This document shows, in pieces, positions 18,408-27,470 of a stretch of 64,000 bases of DNA; position 1 is the first letter of the stretch, and each line of letters opens with the position of its first letter. The notes beneath the pieces are model-generated. The model was given only the letters and a program-made list of their open reading frames with translations. It was not told the DNA's origin and did not search any database. Both the position numbers and the translations under genes were made by a program. This DNA comes from Mucilaginibacter achroorhodeus. GTDB lineage: Bacteria > Bacteroidota > Bacteroidia > Sphingobacteriales > Sphingobacteriaceae. The stretch is taken from the NCBI RefSeq assembly GCF_007846095.1, contig NZ_VOEI01000003.1, forward strand, positions 186,001 to 250,000. Direction: 5' to 3'.

Positions 18408-20240
18408 TCAACCTTTTGCAGTCTCAAACTGCAATTGGCTCAGGTAACGATATAAACCCTGTTCATTAGCTATAAGTTGCTGATGATTACCACTTTCAAC
18501 GATATTTCCTTTTTCCAGCACTATAATTTTATCGGCTTCGCGGATGGTTGATAGACGGTGTGCAATGATGATAGAGGTGCGGCCTTTCATCAATACTTCA
18601 AGTGCTTCCTGTACCAAACGCTCAGATTCAGAGTCGAGAGAGGAAGTAGCTTCGTCCAGTATCAGGATGGCAGGATTTTTAAGTAAAGCACGCGCAATGG
18701 CAATGCGCTGGCGCTGCCCGCCGGAAAGTTTAACGCCACGTTCGCCCACAACCGTCTCATATCCCTCTGGGAAACCTGTTATAAAGCTATCTGCATTTGC
18801 TTTTTTAGCGGCAGCGATAATCTCCTCGTGGGTTGCATTTAATTTACCGTACGCAATATTTTCGGCGATAGTGCCACCAAACAATAATACATCCTGCGGA
18901 ACTATCGCCACCTGGTTGCGAATATCGGTCAAGGCATATTTTTCAGCATCAACACCATCAAATCTGATCGAGCCGGCCTGCGGATGATAAAACTGCAGTA
19001 TCAGTGCCGCCATAGTAGACTTGCCCGAACCACTTGGGCCAACTATAGCCACTTTTTGCCCGGCATCGGCGTTAAAAGAGATGCCTTTTAACACACTTAT
19101 CTCCGACCGTGACGGATAAGCAAATTCAACATTGTCAAATTCAAGGTTGCCGTTGATGGGTTGTTTTATCGCATTTTCCTCAGCATTGATAGATACCGCT
19201 TCACCTTTTTCGTCCAATATCTCTAAAACGCGTTCGCTGGCACCAACCGATTTTTGCATGTTGGCATATAACTCCGGAAAACTCCCCATGGCTGCCCCTA
19301 CAAAAATGGAGTAAAGTATAAAAGTGGTAAGGCTGCCTACGGATAATTCATGGTGATGAACGAGTACAGAACCATACCAGATAACACCAACTATGGCGCC
19401 GAATAAACAGAATACGATAAACGAAGCAAACAACCCACGGAATACTGCACCTTTAACGGCTATCTTCACTACTTCGCGCAGATTTTTGTTGTAACGGCCG
19501 GCCTCAAAAGCTTCATTAACAAAAGCTTTTACATTGGCAATGCCTTGTAAAGTCTCTTCAATAATGGTGTTTGATTCGGCAAGTTTGTCCTGGGCCTGGC
19601 GTGATAAGCTGCGGATAAATCTTCCGAAAAATACAGCTACTACTATCAGTACAGGTAACATCAGCAACAGGGCTAAAGTCAATTTAAAAGAAACAATGGT
19701 TAAAAAAGTGATACCGCCAACCAATAAAACCAGTTGCCTTATCATTTCGGCAAAGGTGGTGGTCATGGTATCCTGTATCTGCGAAAGATCGGCAGAGATG
19801 CGGCTGTTTAATTCACCAACCCTGCGGTTAGCAAAAAAATCCATCGGAAGGGTGATCAGCTTAAAATAGGTATCACGGCGAATATCGGCAAGCGCTTTTT
19901 CCGCCACCTGTACAAACCACACCACTCTAAAAAACGACACAAAAGCCTGTACAAACAAGATTCCGAAAGCCAAAAAACCGATAGCATTGATGGTAGGGGG
20001 TAAGAAAGCATATTTTTGTTTGCCTTGCGCCGCATCGATCAACGCACCTAATAGTGATGGGAAGGCCAAACCCGTTAAGCTCGAGATAAAAAGAAAAATG
20101 ATACCGGCTATAAATTTTCCTTTATATGGTTTGATGTAGGAGATAAGTTTAGCTATGCGCTTTAAACTATCCAGATTTATTTTTGCCTTAGGTAATTCTG
20201 CTTCTGCTTTGCTGCCACTGTTCAGTCGTCCTCGTGCCAT
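18408..20240 (-). CDS. MsbA-like ABC exporter (fused permease and ATPase)
   Basis: 610 residues. The N-terminal exporter domain has about six membrane helices between residues 40 and 325. The nucleotide-binding domain has Walker A GPSGSGKST (401-409), signature LSGGQ (506-510), Walker B ILILDE (about 525-530) and the H-loop His561 in AHRLST. It is a half-transporter that would act as a homodimer in the inner membrane; the layout fits MsbA/lipid or multidrug exporters, and which one cannot be decided. A coiled-coil membrane protein gene lies just upstream on the same strand (31 bp). Confidence 0.93.
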   Translation of the reverse strand: MARGRLNSGSKAEAELPKAKINLDSLKRIAKLISYIKPYKGKFIAGIIFLFISSLTGLAFPSLLGALIDAAQGKQKYAFLPPTINAIGFLAFGILFVQAFVSFFRVVWFVQVAEKALADIRRDTYFKLITLPMDFFANRRVGELNSRISADLSQIQDTMTTTFAEMIRQLVLLVGGITFLTIVSFKLTLALLLMLPVLIVVAVFFGRFIRSLSRQAQDKLAESNTIIEETLQGIANVKAFVNEAFEAGRYNKNLREVVKIAVKGAVFRGLFASFIVFCLFGAIVGVIWYGSVLVHHHELSVGSLTTFILYSIFVGAAMGSFPELYANMQKSVGASERVLEILDEKGEAVSINAEENAIKQPINGNLEFDNVEFAYPSRSEISVLKGISFNADAGQKVAIVGPSGSGKSTMAALILQFYHPQAGSIRFDGVDAEKYALTDIRNQVAIVPQDVLLFGGTIAENIAYGKLNATHEEIIAAAKKANADSFITGFPEGYETVVGERGVKLSGGQRQRIAIARALLKNPAILILDEATSSLDSESERLVQEALEVLMKGRTSIIIAHRLSTIREADKIIVLEKGNIVESGNHQQLIANEQGLYRYLSQLQFETAKG

Positions 20241-20271
20241 GTATTAAGTTAGTGTGTACAAAGGGGCAAAA

Positions 20272-20811
20272 CTACGCCTTTGTTTTCCGTTTAACGATTA
20301 ACAGTGCTAAAATTGACGCAAAAAGGATAACGATAACCACAATCAGTATTCCCTGCTTTTTTTGACCGGCTGTTTCCAGTTGTTTTACCTTTACTTTTAA
20401 ACTGTCGTTCTGTTGGCGCAAGGTGCTGATGCTATTCAAATACGCTATCCGGCTTTTTTCTGCATCCTTTAAATTATTCTCAGTTTGCAGGCGTTGAAAC
20501 TTGCTGAATTTGAGCTGATTATTGTTGTAATCGAATAGCTTTTTGAGTTCGGTAAATATCTCATCATCGGTTTCGGCTATATCCATCAATATCTCGTTAG
20601 ATCGCTTTACATCGCCTTTGGTTTGCATACCGAAAATGCCGCTTCGTTTGGTAAGGCTGGTATCATACTGACCAAACTTTGCACGCCTATCGGCAAGCAT
20701 GGCGTTTATTTTATTACGTTGCTGTACGTAAACAACAGAATCCGGATTGGGCTGGGCAAAAATACCGGCAGCAAACAACAGCATAAAGCCGGCGAATAAC
20801 AGATTTTTCAT
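20272..20811 (-). CDS. exported coiled-coil protein with C-terminal membrane anchor
   Basis: 179 residues. A signal peptide (MKNLLFAGFMLLFAAGIFAQ) is followed by a charged region rich in Lys, Asp, Asn and Leu with coiled-coil character (about 70-145, e.g. LRQQNDSLKVKVKQLE), a hydrophobic helix (IVVIVILFASILALLIV) and a short basic tail. Predicted topology is a periplasmic coiled coil tethered to the inner membrane. No family is recognised. It is 31 bp ahead of the ABC exporter on the same strand and may work with it, which is inference from spacing only. Confidence 0.75.
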   Translation of the reverse strand: MKNLLFAGFMLLFAAGIFAQPNPDSVVYVQQRNKINAMLADRRAKFGQYDTSLTKRSGIFGMQTKGDVKRSNEILMDIAETDDEIFTELKKLFDYNNNQLKFSKFQRLQTENNLKDAEKSRIAYLNSISTLRQQNDSLKVKVKQLETAGQKKQGILIVVIVILFASILALLIVKRKTKA

Positions 20812-20978
20812 ACGCTAAACGGATAAGTACTACTCAAAATTAATAATTATATTATCACCACATCCAGGCCAGGCAAGCCTACCGGCTTTTGCCTTAACAA
20901 AACAATATTTATTCCCATAACCTCGCTAACCGTAAATATATTTAGCGTATAATTACTAATCAAAATTCATGATCATGA

Positions 20979-21182
20979 ATGTTATATCACTTCCCAAAAA
21001 AATCAGTTATTTTATTGGCCGGGCTGCTGATCATTTCCCTTACGCTGTTTCTTGGCCGGTTTGCAACATTACCGGATTTTGCCAGAGGGGCGCTGATGGG
21101 CGTTGGTATAGGTATGGAAATAATTGCCCTGAACAGGCTTGCCGCCTACAGGAAAACAATGCGCGCTACTGAAAATCAATAA
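20979..21182 (+). CDS. small membrane protein, unknown function
   Basis: 67 residues from an ATG at 20979: a basic start, one helix (VILLAGLLIISLTLFLG), a second more amphipathic stretch rich in Gly (ALMGVGIGMEIIALNRLAAY) and a polar tail. It is the only coding candidate in the divergent gap between the coiled-coil gene and the SAM hydrolase. Its end overlaps the end of the convergent SAM hydrolase by 17 bp. No family is recognised; a chance frame cannot be excluded, but the hydrophobic/charged segmentation looks real. Confidence 0.6.
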   Translation: MLYHFPKKSVILLAGLLIISLTLFLGRFATLPDFARGALMGVGIGMEIIALNRLAAYRKTMRATENQ

Positions 21183-21942
21183 TTACGCTATCTCCCAGAT
21201 TTAAGCCAAGCAGGCCGCTGGCGTTGCCTTTGTTTATGGCGATCTCCAGGTGGTCGCTAATGCCAAAAAGGCAAAGTTTTTCTCCTTCGGGTACTTCATT
21301 GTAATGCCAGCTTAATTGGTTTATGGTTTCATTACGTTTAAAGTAAAGCACAAACCTTCGGCCTTGCTGTACCCGGTTAAAAAACTCTTTGGTGATGTTG
21401 GTTATTACGTTCTGGAAAGCATCTATGTATATAACCACGCCTTTGATCAGGTTTTTTTCTATCACCGGCTGCAGGTTCATTTTATTTTCTACATCCGGCA
21501 CAGGCAAACCTATCTGAGCCAATGATCCGCCGTTTGCCAGGTGGCAGGCGGCCTTTACAAAAATATCAGCCAGTGGAAAGTGCAGGAACTTAAGATCCTG
21601 CATAATGTTAATTTCCACAACCTCGTTAACCTTATCGTCAAACATCAGCGAAAAGATGCCATTATCGGCCCCCACAAAAAAGTGATTATTGTGTTCAATG
21701 GCCAGGTAACGGGTGTACGTACTATACACAGTATCAATACCTATAAGGTGCACGGTACCATCCGGAAAGTAGTGGTAACTATTTTTTAAAATAAAGGCAG
21801 CCTGCTGAACATTAAAGGCCGGTACGTTGTTAGAAATATCTACAATATTTACTGTTGGCAGCAACTTATAAATACTACCTTTAAGGGCAGCCTGATAAAT
21901 ATCTTTATCGCCCAAATCAGTAGTTAATGTTATAATTGCCAT
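21166..21942 (-). CDS. SAM hydrolase / S-adenosylmethionine hydroxide adenosyltransferase (DUF62)
   Basis: 258 residues. Starts with MAIITLTTDLGDKD, the family's hallmark with the conserved Asp, followed by the DISNNVPAF and GADNGIFSLM motifs and a C-terminal beta-barrel part (ISDHLEIAINKGNASGLLGL). Characterised members hydrolyse SAM to adenosine and methionine using a water-derived hydroxide, in the cytoplasm. It diverges from phoH, with 103 bp between the starts. It could influence the SAM pool sensed by the riboswitch at 38.4 kb, but nothing in the sequence links them. Confidence 0.92.
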   Translation of the reverse strand: MAIITLTTDLGDKDIYQAALKGSIYKLLPTVNIVDISNNVPAFNVQQAAFILKNSYHYFPDGTVHLIGIDTVYSTYTRYLAIEHNNHFFVGADNGIFSLMFDDKVNEVVEINIMQDLKFLHFPLADIFVKAACHLANGGSLAQIGLPVPDVENKMNLQPVIEKNLIKGVVIYIDAFQNVITNITKEFFNRVQQGRRFVLYFKRNETINQLSWHYNEVPEGEKLCLFGISDHLEIAINKGNASGLLGLNLGDSVIIDFQ

Positions 21943-22045
21943 TAATATTATAAATATTTATTGCTAATCTTGTAGAGTAATTAAAGGTGCAAATATTCAA
22001 TTTTTAATTCATAAAATTTCGCAACTGAACAAAAAACACGAAGTA

Positions 22046-23011
22046 TTGAACGAGCTAAAATTATCAATCGAACAAATAGATCCGGCGGTTTTGTGGGGCC
22101 CATCTAACGATCACTTCGAGATCATAAAAAAGCAATATCCTAAGCTTAAAATAGTTGCGCGCGGCAGTGAGGTAAAAGTACTAGGCGACGAAAACGAATT
22201 AAACACTTTTCAGGATAAATTTAACGCGCTGGTGCAGCATGTTGAAAAATATGAAAGCCTTAACGTAAACGACGTAGAACGGATACTTGGCGCCAAACCA
22301 TCTGCAAACACCGCCAACCCAGCAGAAGGTGGTACCGATAAGTTTGCCAACAGCGAGGTAATTGTTTTTGGCCCTAACGGCATTATGGTAAGGGCGCGCA
22401 CGCCAAACCAACGCCGCATGGTTGATAGCCTTGCCAAAAGCGATATACTTTTTGCCATTGGCCCTGCTGGTACGGGTAAAACCTATACTGCCGTTGCATT
22501 GGCGGTACGTGCGCTTAAGAACAAAGAGATCAAACGTATTATCCTAACCCGCCCTGCTGTTGAGGCAGGGGAGAACCTTGGTTTTTTACCAGGCGATTTA
22601 AAGGAAAAAATAGACCCATACCTGCGCCCGCTTTACGATGCGCTTGATGATATGATACCTGCCGAAAAGCTGAAGCTTTATCTGGAGAATCGTACCATAG
22701 AGATAGCACCGTTAGCATTTATGCGCGGCCGTACGCTTGATAATTGCTTTGTGATATTGGATGAGGCACAAAATGCCACAGACATGCAGCTAAAGATGTT
22801 CCTGACACGTATGGGTCCATCAGCCAAGTTTATTGTAACCGGCGACGTAACACAGATTGACTTACCCAAAAAACAGCAATCTGGATTATACACCGCGCTG
22901 CGTATTTTAACCGACATAAAAGGAATTGATATTGTTTACCTGAGCGGAGAGGACGTTGTGCGTCACAAACTGGTGAAACGCATCCTGGAAGCTTACGGGG
23001 ATATACAGTAG
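22046..23011 (+). CDS. phoH: PhoH-like ATPase
   Basis: 321 residues. The start is a TTG at 22046; the next in-frame Met is at residue 114 and would remove the N-terminal KH-like region, so TTG is preferred. Walker A GPAGTGKT is at 139-146 and Walker B VILDEAQN at 235-242, followed by FIVTGDVTQIDLP. PhoH proteins are cytoplasmic ATPases implicated in RNA metabolism and often sit near RNase genes. Directly downstream is a 15-bp palindrome and then purC. Confidence 0.94.
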   Translation: MNELKLSIEQIDPAVLWGPSNDHFEIIKKQYPKLKIVARGSEVKVLGDENELNTFQDKFNALVQHVEKYESLNVNDVERILGAKPSANTANPAEGGTDKFANSEVIVFGPNGIMVRARTPNQRRMVDSLAKSDILFAIGPAGTGKTYTAVALAVRALKNKEIKRIILTRPAVEAGENLGFLPGDLKEKIDPYLRPLYDALDDMIPAEKLKLYLENRTIEIAPLAFMRGRTLDNCFVILDEAQNATDMQLKMFLTRMGPSAKFIVTGDVTQIDLPKKQQSGLYTALRILTDIKGIDIVYLSGEDVVRHKLVKRILEAYGDIQ

Positions 23012-23033
23012 ATTTATTTAGTATCAGGTAATT

Positions 23034-23070
23034 AGTATCAAGTATCGAGAAATTTCGAATACTTGATACT
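23034..23070. repeat. long palindrome between phoH and purC
   Basis: AGTATCAAGTATCGA pairs with TCGAATACTTGATACT (one bulged A) around a GAAATT loop. It repeats the same words at the edges (another agtatca before, another tgatact after). It lies 23 bp after the phoH stop. There is no T-run, so it is either an mRNA-stabilising stem or a small palindromic repeat element. Confidence 0.6.
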
Positions 23071-23098
23071 TGATACTCGCTACTCAGTACTGAAACAC

Positions 23099-24043
23099 AT
23101 GAACGCTATAAAAGAAACGCATTTTAATTTTGAAGGGCAAACCAATTTTTATAAAGGTAAGGTCCGCGATGTATATACTATAAAAGACCAGTATTTGGCT
23201 ATGGTGGTTACCGACCGCATTTCTGCGTTTGACGTGGTACTGCCTGAGCCTATCCCTTACAAAGGGCAGGTGTTGAACCAGATCGCTGCCAAATTTTTAG
23301 AAGCAACTTCAGACATTGTACCTAACTGGGTGGTATCGGTGCCAGACCCAAGCGTTACCATTGGCCGCATTTGCGAGCCGTTTAAGGTAGAAATGGTTAT
23401 ACGCGGCTACCTGGCCGGCCATGCTGCTCGTGAGTATGCTGCAGGCAGGAGAGAAGTTTGCGGTGTACAACTGCCGGAGGGCTTAAAGGAAAACGATATA
23501 CTGCCTGAGCCGATCATCACACCTACAACAAAAGCTGCGGTTGGGCATGACGAGGACATCTCTCGTGAAGAAATCTTAAAACGAGGCGTTGTAAGCGAAG
23601 CTGACTACAATCAATTGGAAGAATATACCCGTGCCTTGTTTAAGAGAGGAACGGAAATAGCTGCAGACCAGGGACTTATATTGGTTGATACCAAGTATGA
23701 GTTTGGCAAGGTAGGAGACACCATTTACCTCATAGATGAGATCCACACGCCTGATTCATCACGCTATTTTTATGCTGATGGCTACCGTGAGCGCCAGGCA
23801 AATGGAGAAGCTCAAAAACAACTTTCAAAGGAGTTTGTTAGAAAATGGCTAATCGAGAACGGATTTCAGGGCAAAGAGGGCCAGCAGGTGCCTAAAATGA
23901 CCAGAGAAATAGTTTATTCGATATCCGAAAGGTACATTGAACTGTATGAACAGATAACCGGCGAGAGCTTTATAAAAAGCGACCAGGCTGATGTAATTGG
24001 CAGGGTAGAAAAAGCTATTAGCAATGCTTTAGCCTCAATGTAA
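23099..24043 (+). CDS. purC: phosphoribosylaminoimidazole-succinocarboxamide synthase (SAICAR synthetase)
   Basis: 314 residues from the ATG at 23099; an upstream in-frame start would lie inside the palindrome and add 12 unlike residues. Family landmarks: YKGKVRDVY near the N terminus, [37 protein letters not shown], and the late [15 protein letters not shown]. The enzyme joins CAIR and aspartate with ATP in purine synthesis. The length fits the longer PurC type found in Bacteroidota. No other pur gene is nearby. Confidence 0.97.
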   Translation: MNAIKETHFNFEGQTNFYKGKVRDVYTIKDQYLAMVVTDRISAFDVVLPEPIPYKGQVLNQIAAKFLEATSDIVPNWVVSVPDPSVTIGRICEPFKVEMVIRGYLAGHAAREYAAGRREVCGVQLPEGLKENDILPEPIITPTTKAAVGHDEDISREEILKRGVVSEADYNQLEEYTRALFKRGTEIAADQGLILVDTKYEFGKVGDTIYLIDEIHTPDSSRYFYADGYRERQANGEAQKQLSKEFVRKWLIENGFQGKEGQQVPKMTREIVYSISERYIELYEQITGESFIKSDQADVIGRVEKAISNALASM

Positions 24044-24097
24044 AGTTTTTATTAAGCGATAAAATTATCATATCTTAGCCTTCATAATATAATACAA

Positions 24098-24475
24098 ATG
24101 AAATTTACGGTTGACAAGCACGAGAAGTACGTAATGATTAAGTTGAATGAATCAAAGCTGAACTCGTTGGTTACTCCGCAGTTAAAATCAGAGTTGATCT
24201 TGATCAATACTGAAGGACAACGCAACATCATTCTTGACCTATCACAGGTTAAGTTTGCAGATTCGTCGGGCTTAAGCAGTTTACTGGTAGGCCATAGGTT
24301 GTGCAAAAACTCAACCGGCTCATTTATCCTTTGCGGCCTTAATGATGCTGTGTCTCGATTGATCACCATTTCGCAATTAGATAGCGTACTTTCAATAGTA
24401 CCAACCTGCGAAGAAGGTATCGACCTGATCTTTATGGAAGAGATAGAGCGCGAATTGAAGAAAGAAGTTAAATAG
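24098..24475 (+). CDS. STAS-domain anti-sigma factor antagonist
   Basis: 125 residues, a single STAS domain. The motif FADSSGLSSLL (about 53-63) holds the serine (56 or 57) phosphorylated in SpoIIAA-like proteins. The sheet/helix alternation and length match the family. It probably takes part in partner switching with a serine kinase/anti-sigma factor not present in the window. It lies 19 bp ahead of rnz, so the two are likely co-transcribed; this STAS-rnz pairing is also seen in other Bacteroidota from my knowledge of the group. Confidence 0.9.
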   Translation: MKFTVDKHEKYVMIKLNESKLNSLVTPQLKSELILINTEGQRNIILDLSQVKFADSSGLSSLLVGHRLCKNSTGSFILCGLNDAVSRLITISQLDSVLSIVPTCEEGIDLIFMEEIERELKKEVK

Positions 24476-24494
24476 TACAGTTTGTTTCCCCGGT

Positions 24495-25412
24495 ATGAAA
24501 TTCGAAGTAACGATACTGGGCAGCAGCTCTGCAACTCCCATTTTTAACCGCAACCCTACAGCGCAGGTAGTTAACGTAAACGATAAGCTTTACCTGGTTG
24601 ACTGCGCTGAAGGTACCCAACAGCAAATGCTGCGGTTTGATGTTAAACCAAGCCGTATCGACCATATCTTTATCAGCCATCTTCATGGCGATCATTATCT
24701 TGGCCTTGTTGGTTTATTATCATCAATGCATCTTAACGGCCGCAAAAAGTCGCTTAAGTTATTTTGCCCCGAGCCTTTAAAAGACATCATTGAGATACAA
24801 CTCAGATATTCAGAGACTACGCTGAATTACAATATTGAATACGTTTTTACTGATGCTACGCAAAGGTCGCTGATATTTGAGAACCAGGATGTGTGTGTAG
24901 AAACCATACCGCTTGATCATCGGATACCAACCACCGGGTTTCTATTTAAACAGAAAAAACGTTTACGTAAACTGATCAAAGAACGCGTTGAGGAAATAGG
25001 CATACCCGTGCCATATTATACCGCTATTAAACGCGGGGCTGATTACGAAGCACCCGATGGCACCACATACAAGAACGATGATATAACCACTGCGCCTGCA
25101 TCGCCAAAATCATACGCTTACGTATCTGACACCAAGTACAACGAAAAATATTTTAAGCAGATTAGCGATGCAACCCTGCTTTACCATGAAGCAACCTTTA
25201 TGCACGATATGCTGGATAGGGCCAATCAAACGCACCATACTACTGCACTGCAGGCCGGCGAGATAGCTAATATCACAAAAGCAGAAAGACTATTGATAGG
25301 GCATTTCTCTGCACGTTACAAAACCCTCAACGAGATCCTCGAAGAAACGCAATCTGTTTTTCCCAATACAGAACTTGCTGTAGAAGGAAAGACTTTTGTG
25401 ATAAGTGAATGA
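24495..25412 (+). CDS. rnz: ribonuclease Z
   Basis: 305 residues, normal for the short form. The zinc/catalytic motif SHLHGDH is at 61-67; LDHRIPT, the later YVSDTKY aspartate and GHFSARY histidine complete the metallo-beta-lactamase site. It also has the tRNase Z-type C-terminal HTTALQAGEIA block. The enzyme cuts the 3' trailer of tRNA precursors. A palindrome beyond the stop serves as terminator for the gene coming from the other side. Confidence 0.95.
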   Translation: MKFEVTILGSSSATPIFNRNPTAQVVNVNDKLYLVDCAEGTQQQMLRFDVKPSRIDHIFISHLHGDHYLGLVGLLSSMHLNGRKKSLKLFCPEPLKDIIEIQLRYSETTLNYNIEYVFTDATQRSLIFENQDVCVETIPLDHRIPTTGFLFKQKKRLRKLIKERVEEIGIPVPYYTAIKRGADYEAPDGTTYKNDDITTAPASPKSYAYVSDTKYNEKYFKQISDATLLYHEATFMHDMLDRANQTHHTTALQAGEIANITKAERLLIGHFSARYKTLNEILEETQSVFPNTELAVEGKTFVISE

Positions 25413-25467
25413 AGTAGCAACCAGCTATTAGTTGATTAAAGAATAGTCTTAAGTACTGAAATAAAAA

Positions 25468-25491
25468 AGGTTAGAATTTCCATCCTAACCT
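25468..25491 (-). terminator. intrinsic terminator of the amidase/MlaD unit
   Basis: On the minus strand AGGTTAG pairs with CTAACCT and is followed by a T-run (TTTTTTATTT). It lies 27 bp beyond the MlaD-like stop codon. The plus strand lacks a T-run, so it is mainly for the minus-strand unit. Confidence 0.7.
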
Positions 25492-25517
25492 CTAATATCT
25501 AATTCAATTAACTAATA

Positions 25518-26462
25518 TCAATCTCCCTTTTTACCAAATACCGAGAAGTGTACGTAACGGCTTGGATGGGCTTTAATATCGATAAACAGGTTATTCAGGT
25601 TTGCAGATGCACTATTAAGATTATCATACATCTTGGTATCATTCATCAATAACCCTAAAGAACCATTGGTGCTGTTTATCTTGGCCATAGTAGCGCTCAG
25701 ATCAGCGGTGGCTTTATTGGCATTGTCTAAAGTGCCTTTTATATTTGAATTAGCCAGATCATTGCTGAACCGTTCAAAATTAGAAGAGATGCCGTTAAGC
25801 TTGGCTGTGCTTGTCTTTAAGTTGTTGGATACAGCCTCGGCGTTGGTCATGATACCGTTGATGTGACTTGTTTGTGCACCAACAAGCGCATCTATTTTTT
25901 TGGTGGTTCCTTCAAGTGTTTGCAGGGAGTTAGCAATGCTGGCAAAGCTACGGTCAACATTTGCCTGAAAACGCGGGTTCATGATATGGTTGATAGAAGC
26001 AAGTGCAGAATCTACCTTTGAGATCAGTACCTCAGCTTTCTTTTGGATAGGCTGCAGGCTTTCTGCAAGGCTGCCTTGTATATCGGCCCGCAAAGTGTCC
26101 TGATCCTCAGCTGGCTTAGGGCTGTTGCCTAATTCGAAAACTATGGCCTTACCGCCCAAAAGGTCTGTACTTTGAAGTTTAGCCAAAGTGTTATCCGGGA
26201 CATTGTATTTTTTATCAACTTTAAATTCTACAATGGTTCGGCCATCAGGCTGTAATTCCATTTTAGATACGCGGCCTATCTGGAAACCGTTCACCAGAAT
26301 AGGTTTAGACAAGGTTAAACCTTCAACGCTGCGGTAAATGGCGTAAAATTTATTGGATCCCGAAAAAACGTCGTTGCCTTTAAGGAAGCTGTACCCCAAT
26401 ATCAGTATCGTTATAGCTACAGCGGTAAGTGCACCTATTTTTGTTTCGTTAGTTATTTTCAT
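25518..26462 (-). CDS. MlaD-like MCE-domain protein
   Basis: 314 residues. One N-terminal membrane anchor (IGALTAVAITILILGYSFL), then the MCE domain (about 38-115) with FYAIYRSVEGLTLSKPILVNG and IGRVSKMEL, then a long helical region rich in Asn, Ser, Ala and Leu (about 135-300), typical of MlaD/Mce proteins that form periplasmic lipid-transfer assemblies with an MlaE/MlaF ABC transporter. No MlaE or MlaF is in the window. It follows the amidase gene by 23 bp and sits beside the LptD-like gene, so this is an envelope-building neighbourhood. Confidence 0.9.
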   Translation of the reverse strand: MKITNETKIGALTAVAITILILGYSFLKGNDVFSGSNKFYAIYRSVEGLTLSKPILVNGFQIGRVSKMELQPDGRTIVEFKVDKKYNVPDNTLAKLQSTDLLGGKAIVFELGNSPKPAEDQDTLRADIQGSLAESLQPIQKKAEVLISKVDSALASINHIMNPRFQANVDRSFASIANSLQTLEGTTKKIDALVGAQTSHINGIMTNAEAVSNNLKTSTAKLNGISSNFERFSNDLANSNIKGTLDNANKATADLSATMAKINSTNGSLGLLMNDTKMYDNLNSASANLNNLFIDIKAHPSRYVHFSVFGKKGD

Positions 26463-26485
26463 GTGTGTGGTAGATGTGTATCAAA

Positions 26486-27412
26486 TTAATTAGTACCAGT
26501 TCCTTCCATCTGGTTTTTGTATTTCGTAATAGCGCGTACTATCGAGTTGACTATTTCTGTTTGCCCGGCTTCAGAGTTTAAATACTCTTCATCCTCCGGG
26601 TTGTTGATATATCCTGTCTCAACCAGTACAGACGGCATTGCAGCATGGCAAAGCACATAAATGCTCTGTCCGCGCAAGCCTTCACTTCGCCTTCCGTCAA
26701 CCTGAACAATCTCATCGTTAATTAAGTTTGCAATATTTACACTTTGCTTGCGAAAACGCCGTTTATACTCGTTTGTTAGTATCACAACCACCGGATCATC
26801 CGGGTCAAGGGCATCACCAAGGTCACTTTCTCCCTCTACCTGGTTGGCCTTTATCTCATTCTCAGCCTCAGTAGATCTTTTAAGGGCATATATTAAAAAC
26901 AAAGTGCCCTTTCCTGATCTATCAGGCACCCGCACTGTACGATATTTTGGCCGGCGGGCAGTACCGCCAACGCGCTCGCGGATAACCCTATCCGGCAGAG
27001 AGTTACAGTGGATTGAGATAAAAAGGTTTCCCTTGTTCTCGTTTGCTATCTGGGCCCGGCGTTCAAAGGAGACATCATCTTCTGTAGATCGGGTTAAAAC
27101 TGCTTTTACACCGGTGATATCTTTTTCTATAGCTTTCTGCAATTTTAAAGCAATGGCTAACGTTACATTTCTTTCGTTAGAAAATGAGCCATCTGCACCT
27201 CTTGAATAGTGTCCTTTGGGAGCGTTCTCTGGCTTAACGCCGTGGCCGGCGTCTACTATTACTGTGCGCAATTTAAAGCCGTTGGTAACAGTGTCGGTTA
27301 AGTGACTTTCTGCGGAGGCCATAGCATTAAATGAAAACGCTGATAAGCAAATTAGTAGCGCAGGCGCACTACAAATAGCATTTTTCAGCCTGTTCAATAG
27401 TTTATTTTTCAT
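26486..27412 (-). CDS. N-acetylmuramoyl-L-alanine amidase (AmiC-type, secreted)
   Basis: 308 residues from the ATG at 27412, giving a signal peptide (about 1-33, ending SFNAMASA); longer in-frame starts would bury it. The Amidase_3 domain carries VIVDAGHG (zinc His), SIHCNS (second His region) and VLVETGYINN (catalytic Glu). It cleaves the bond between muramic acid and the stem peptide in the periplasm, mainly for cell separation. It is the first gene of a unit with the MlaD-like gene, and its likely promoter overlaps the start of the divergent LptD-like gene. Confidence 0.94.
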   Translation of the reverse strand: MKNKLLNRLKNAICSAPALLICLSAFSFNAMASAESHLTDTVTNGFKLRTVIVDAGHGVKPENAPKGHYSRGADGSFSNERNVTLAIALKLQKAIEKDITGVKAVLTRSTEDDVSFERRAQIANENKGNLFISIHCNSLPDRVIRERVGGTARRPKYRTVRVPDRSGKGTLFLIYALKRSTEAENEIKANQVEGESDLGDALDPDDPVVVILTNEYKRRFRKQSVNIANLINDEIVQVDGRRSEGLRGQSIYVLCHAAMPSVLVETGYINNPEDEEYLNSEAGQTEIVNSIVRAITKYKNQMEGTGTN

Positions 27413-27439
27413 TATGTTTGGGGCTGTTAACTGTACCGT

Positions 27440-27470
27440 GCAAAAATAGTATTCATAATCAATTTTGAAA
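27440..27470 (-). promoter_or_regulatory. Bacteroidota-type promoter of the amidase gene
   Basis: On the minus strand TATTTTTGC (27448-27440) fits the -7 consensus TAnnTTTGC; TTTC (27470-27467) stands 18 bp upstream at the -33 position. The predicted transcript begins about 20 nt before the amidase ATG. The -33 element lies over the first codons of the divergent LptD-like gene. Confidence 0.55.

Noticed and set aside
20812..20978. tRNA or other structured RNA in the divergent gap
   Set aside because: No cloverleaf-like arms or CCA-type end; just AT-rich sequence with a weak CGCTAA/TTAGCG pair.
23063..23098. Upstream start for purC
   Set aside because: It would start inside the palindrome and add 12 residues not typical of PurC; ATG 23099 is preferred.
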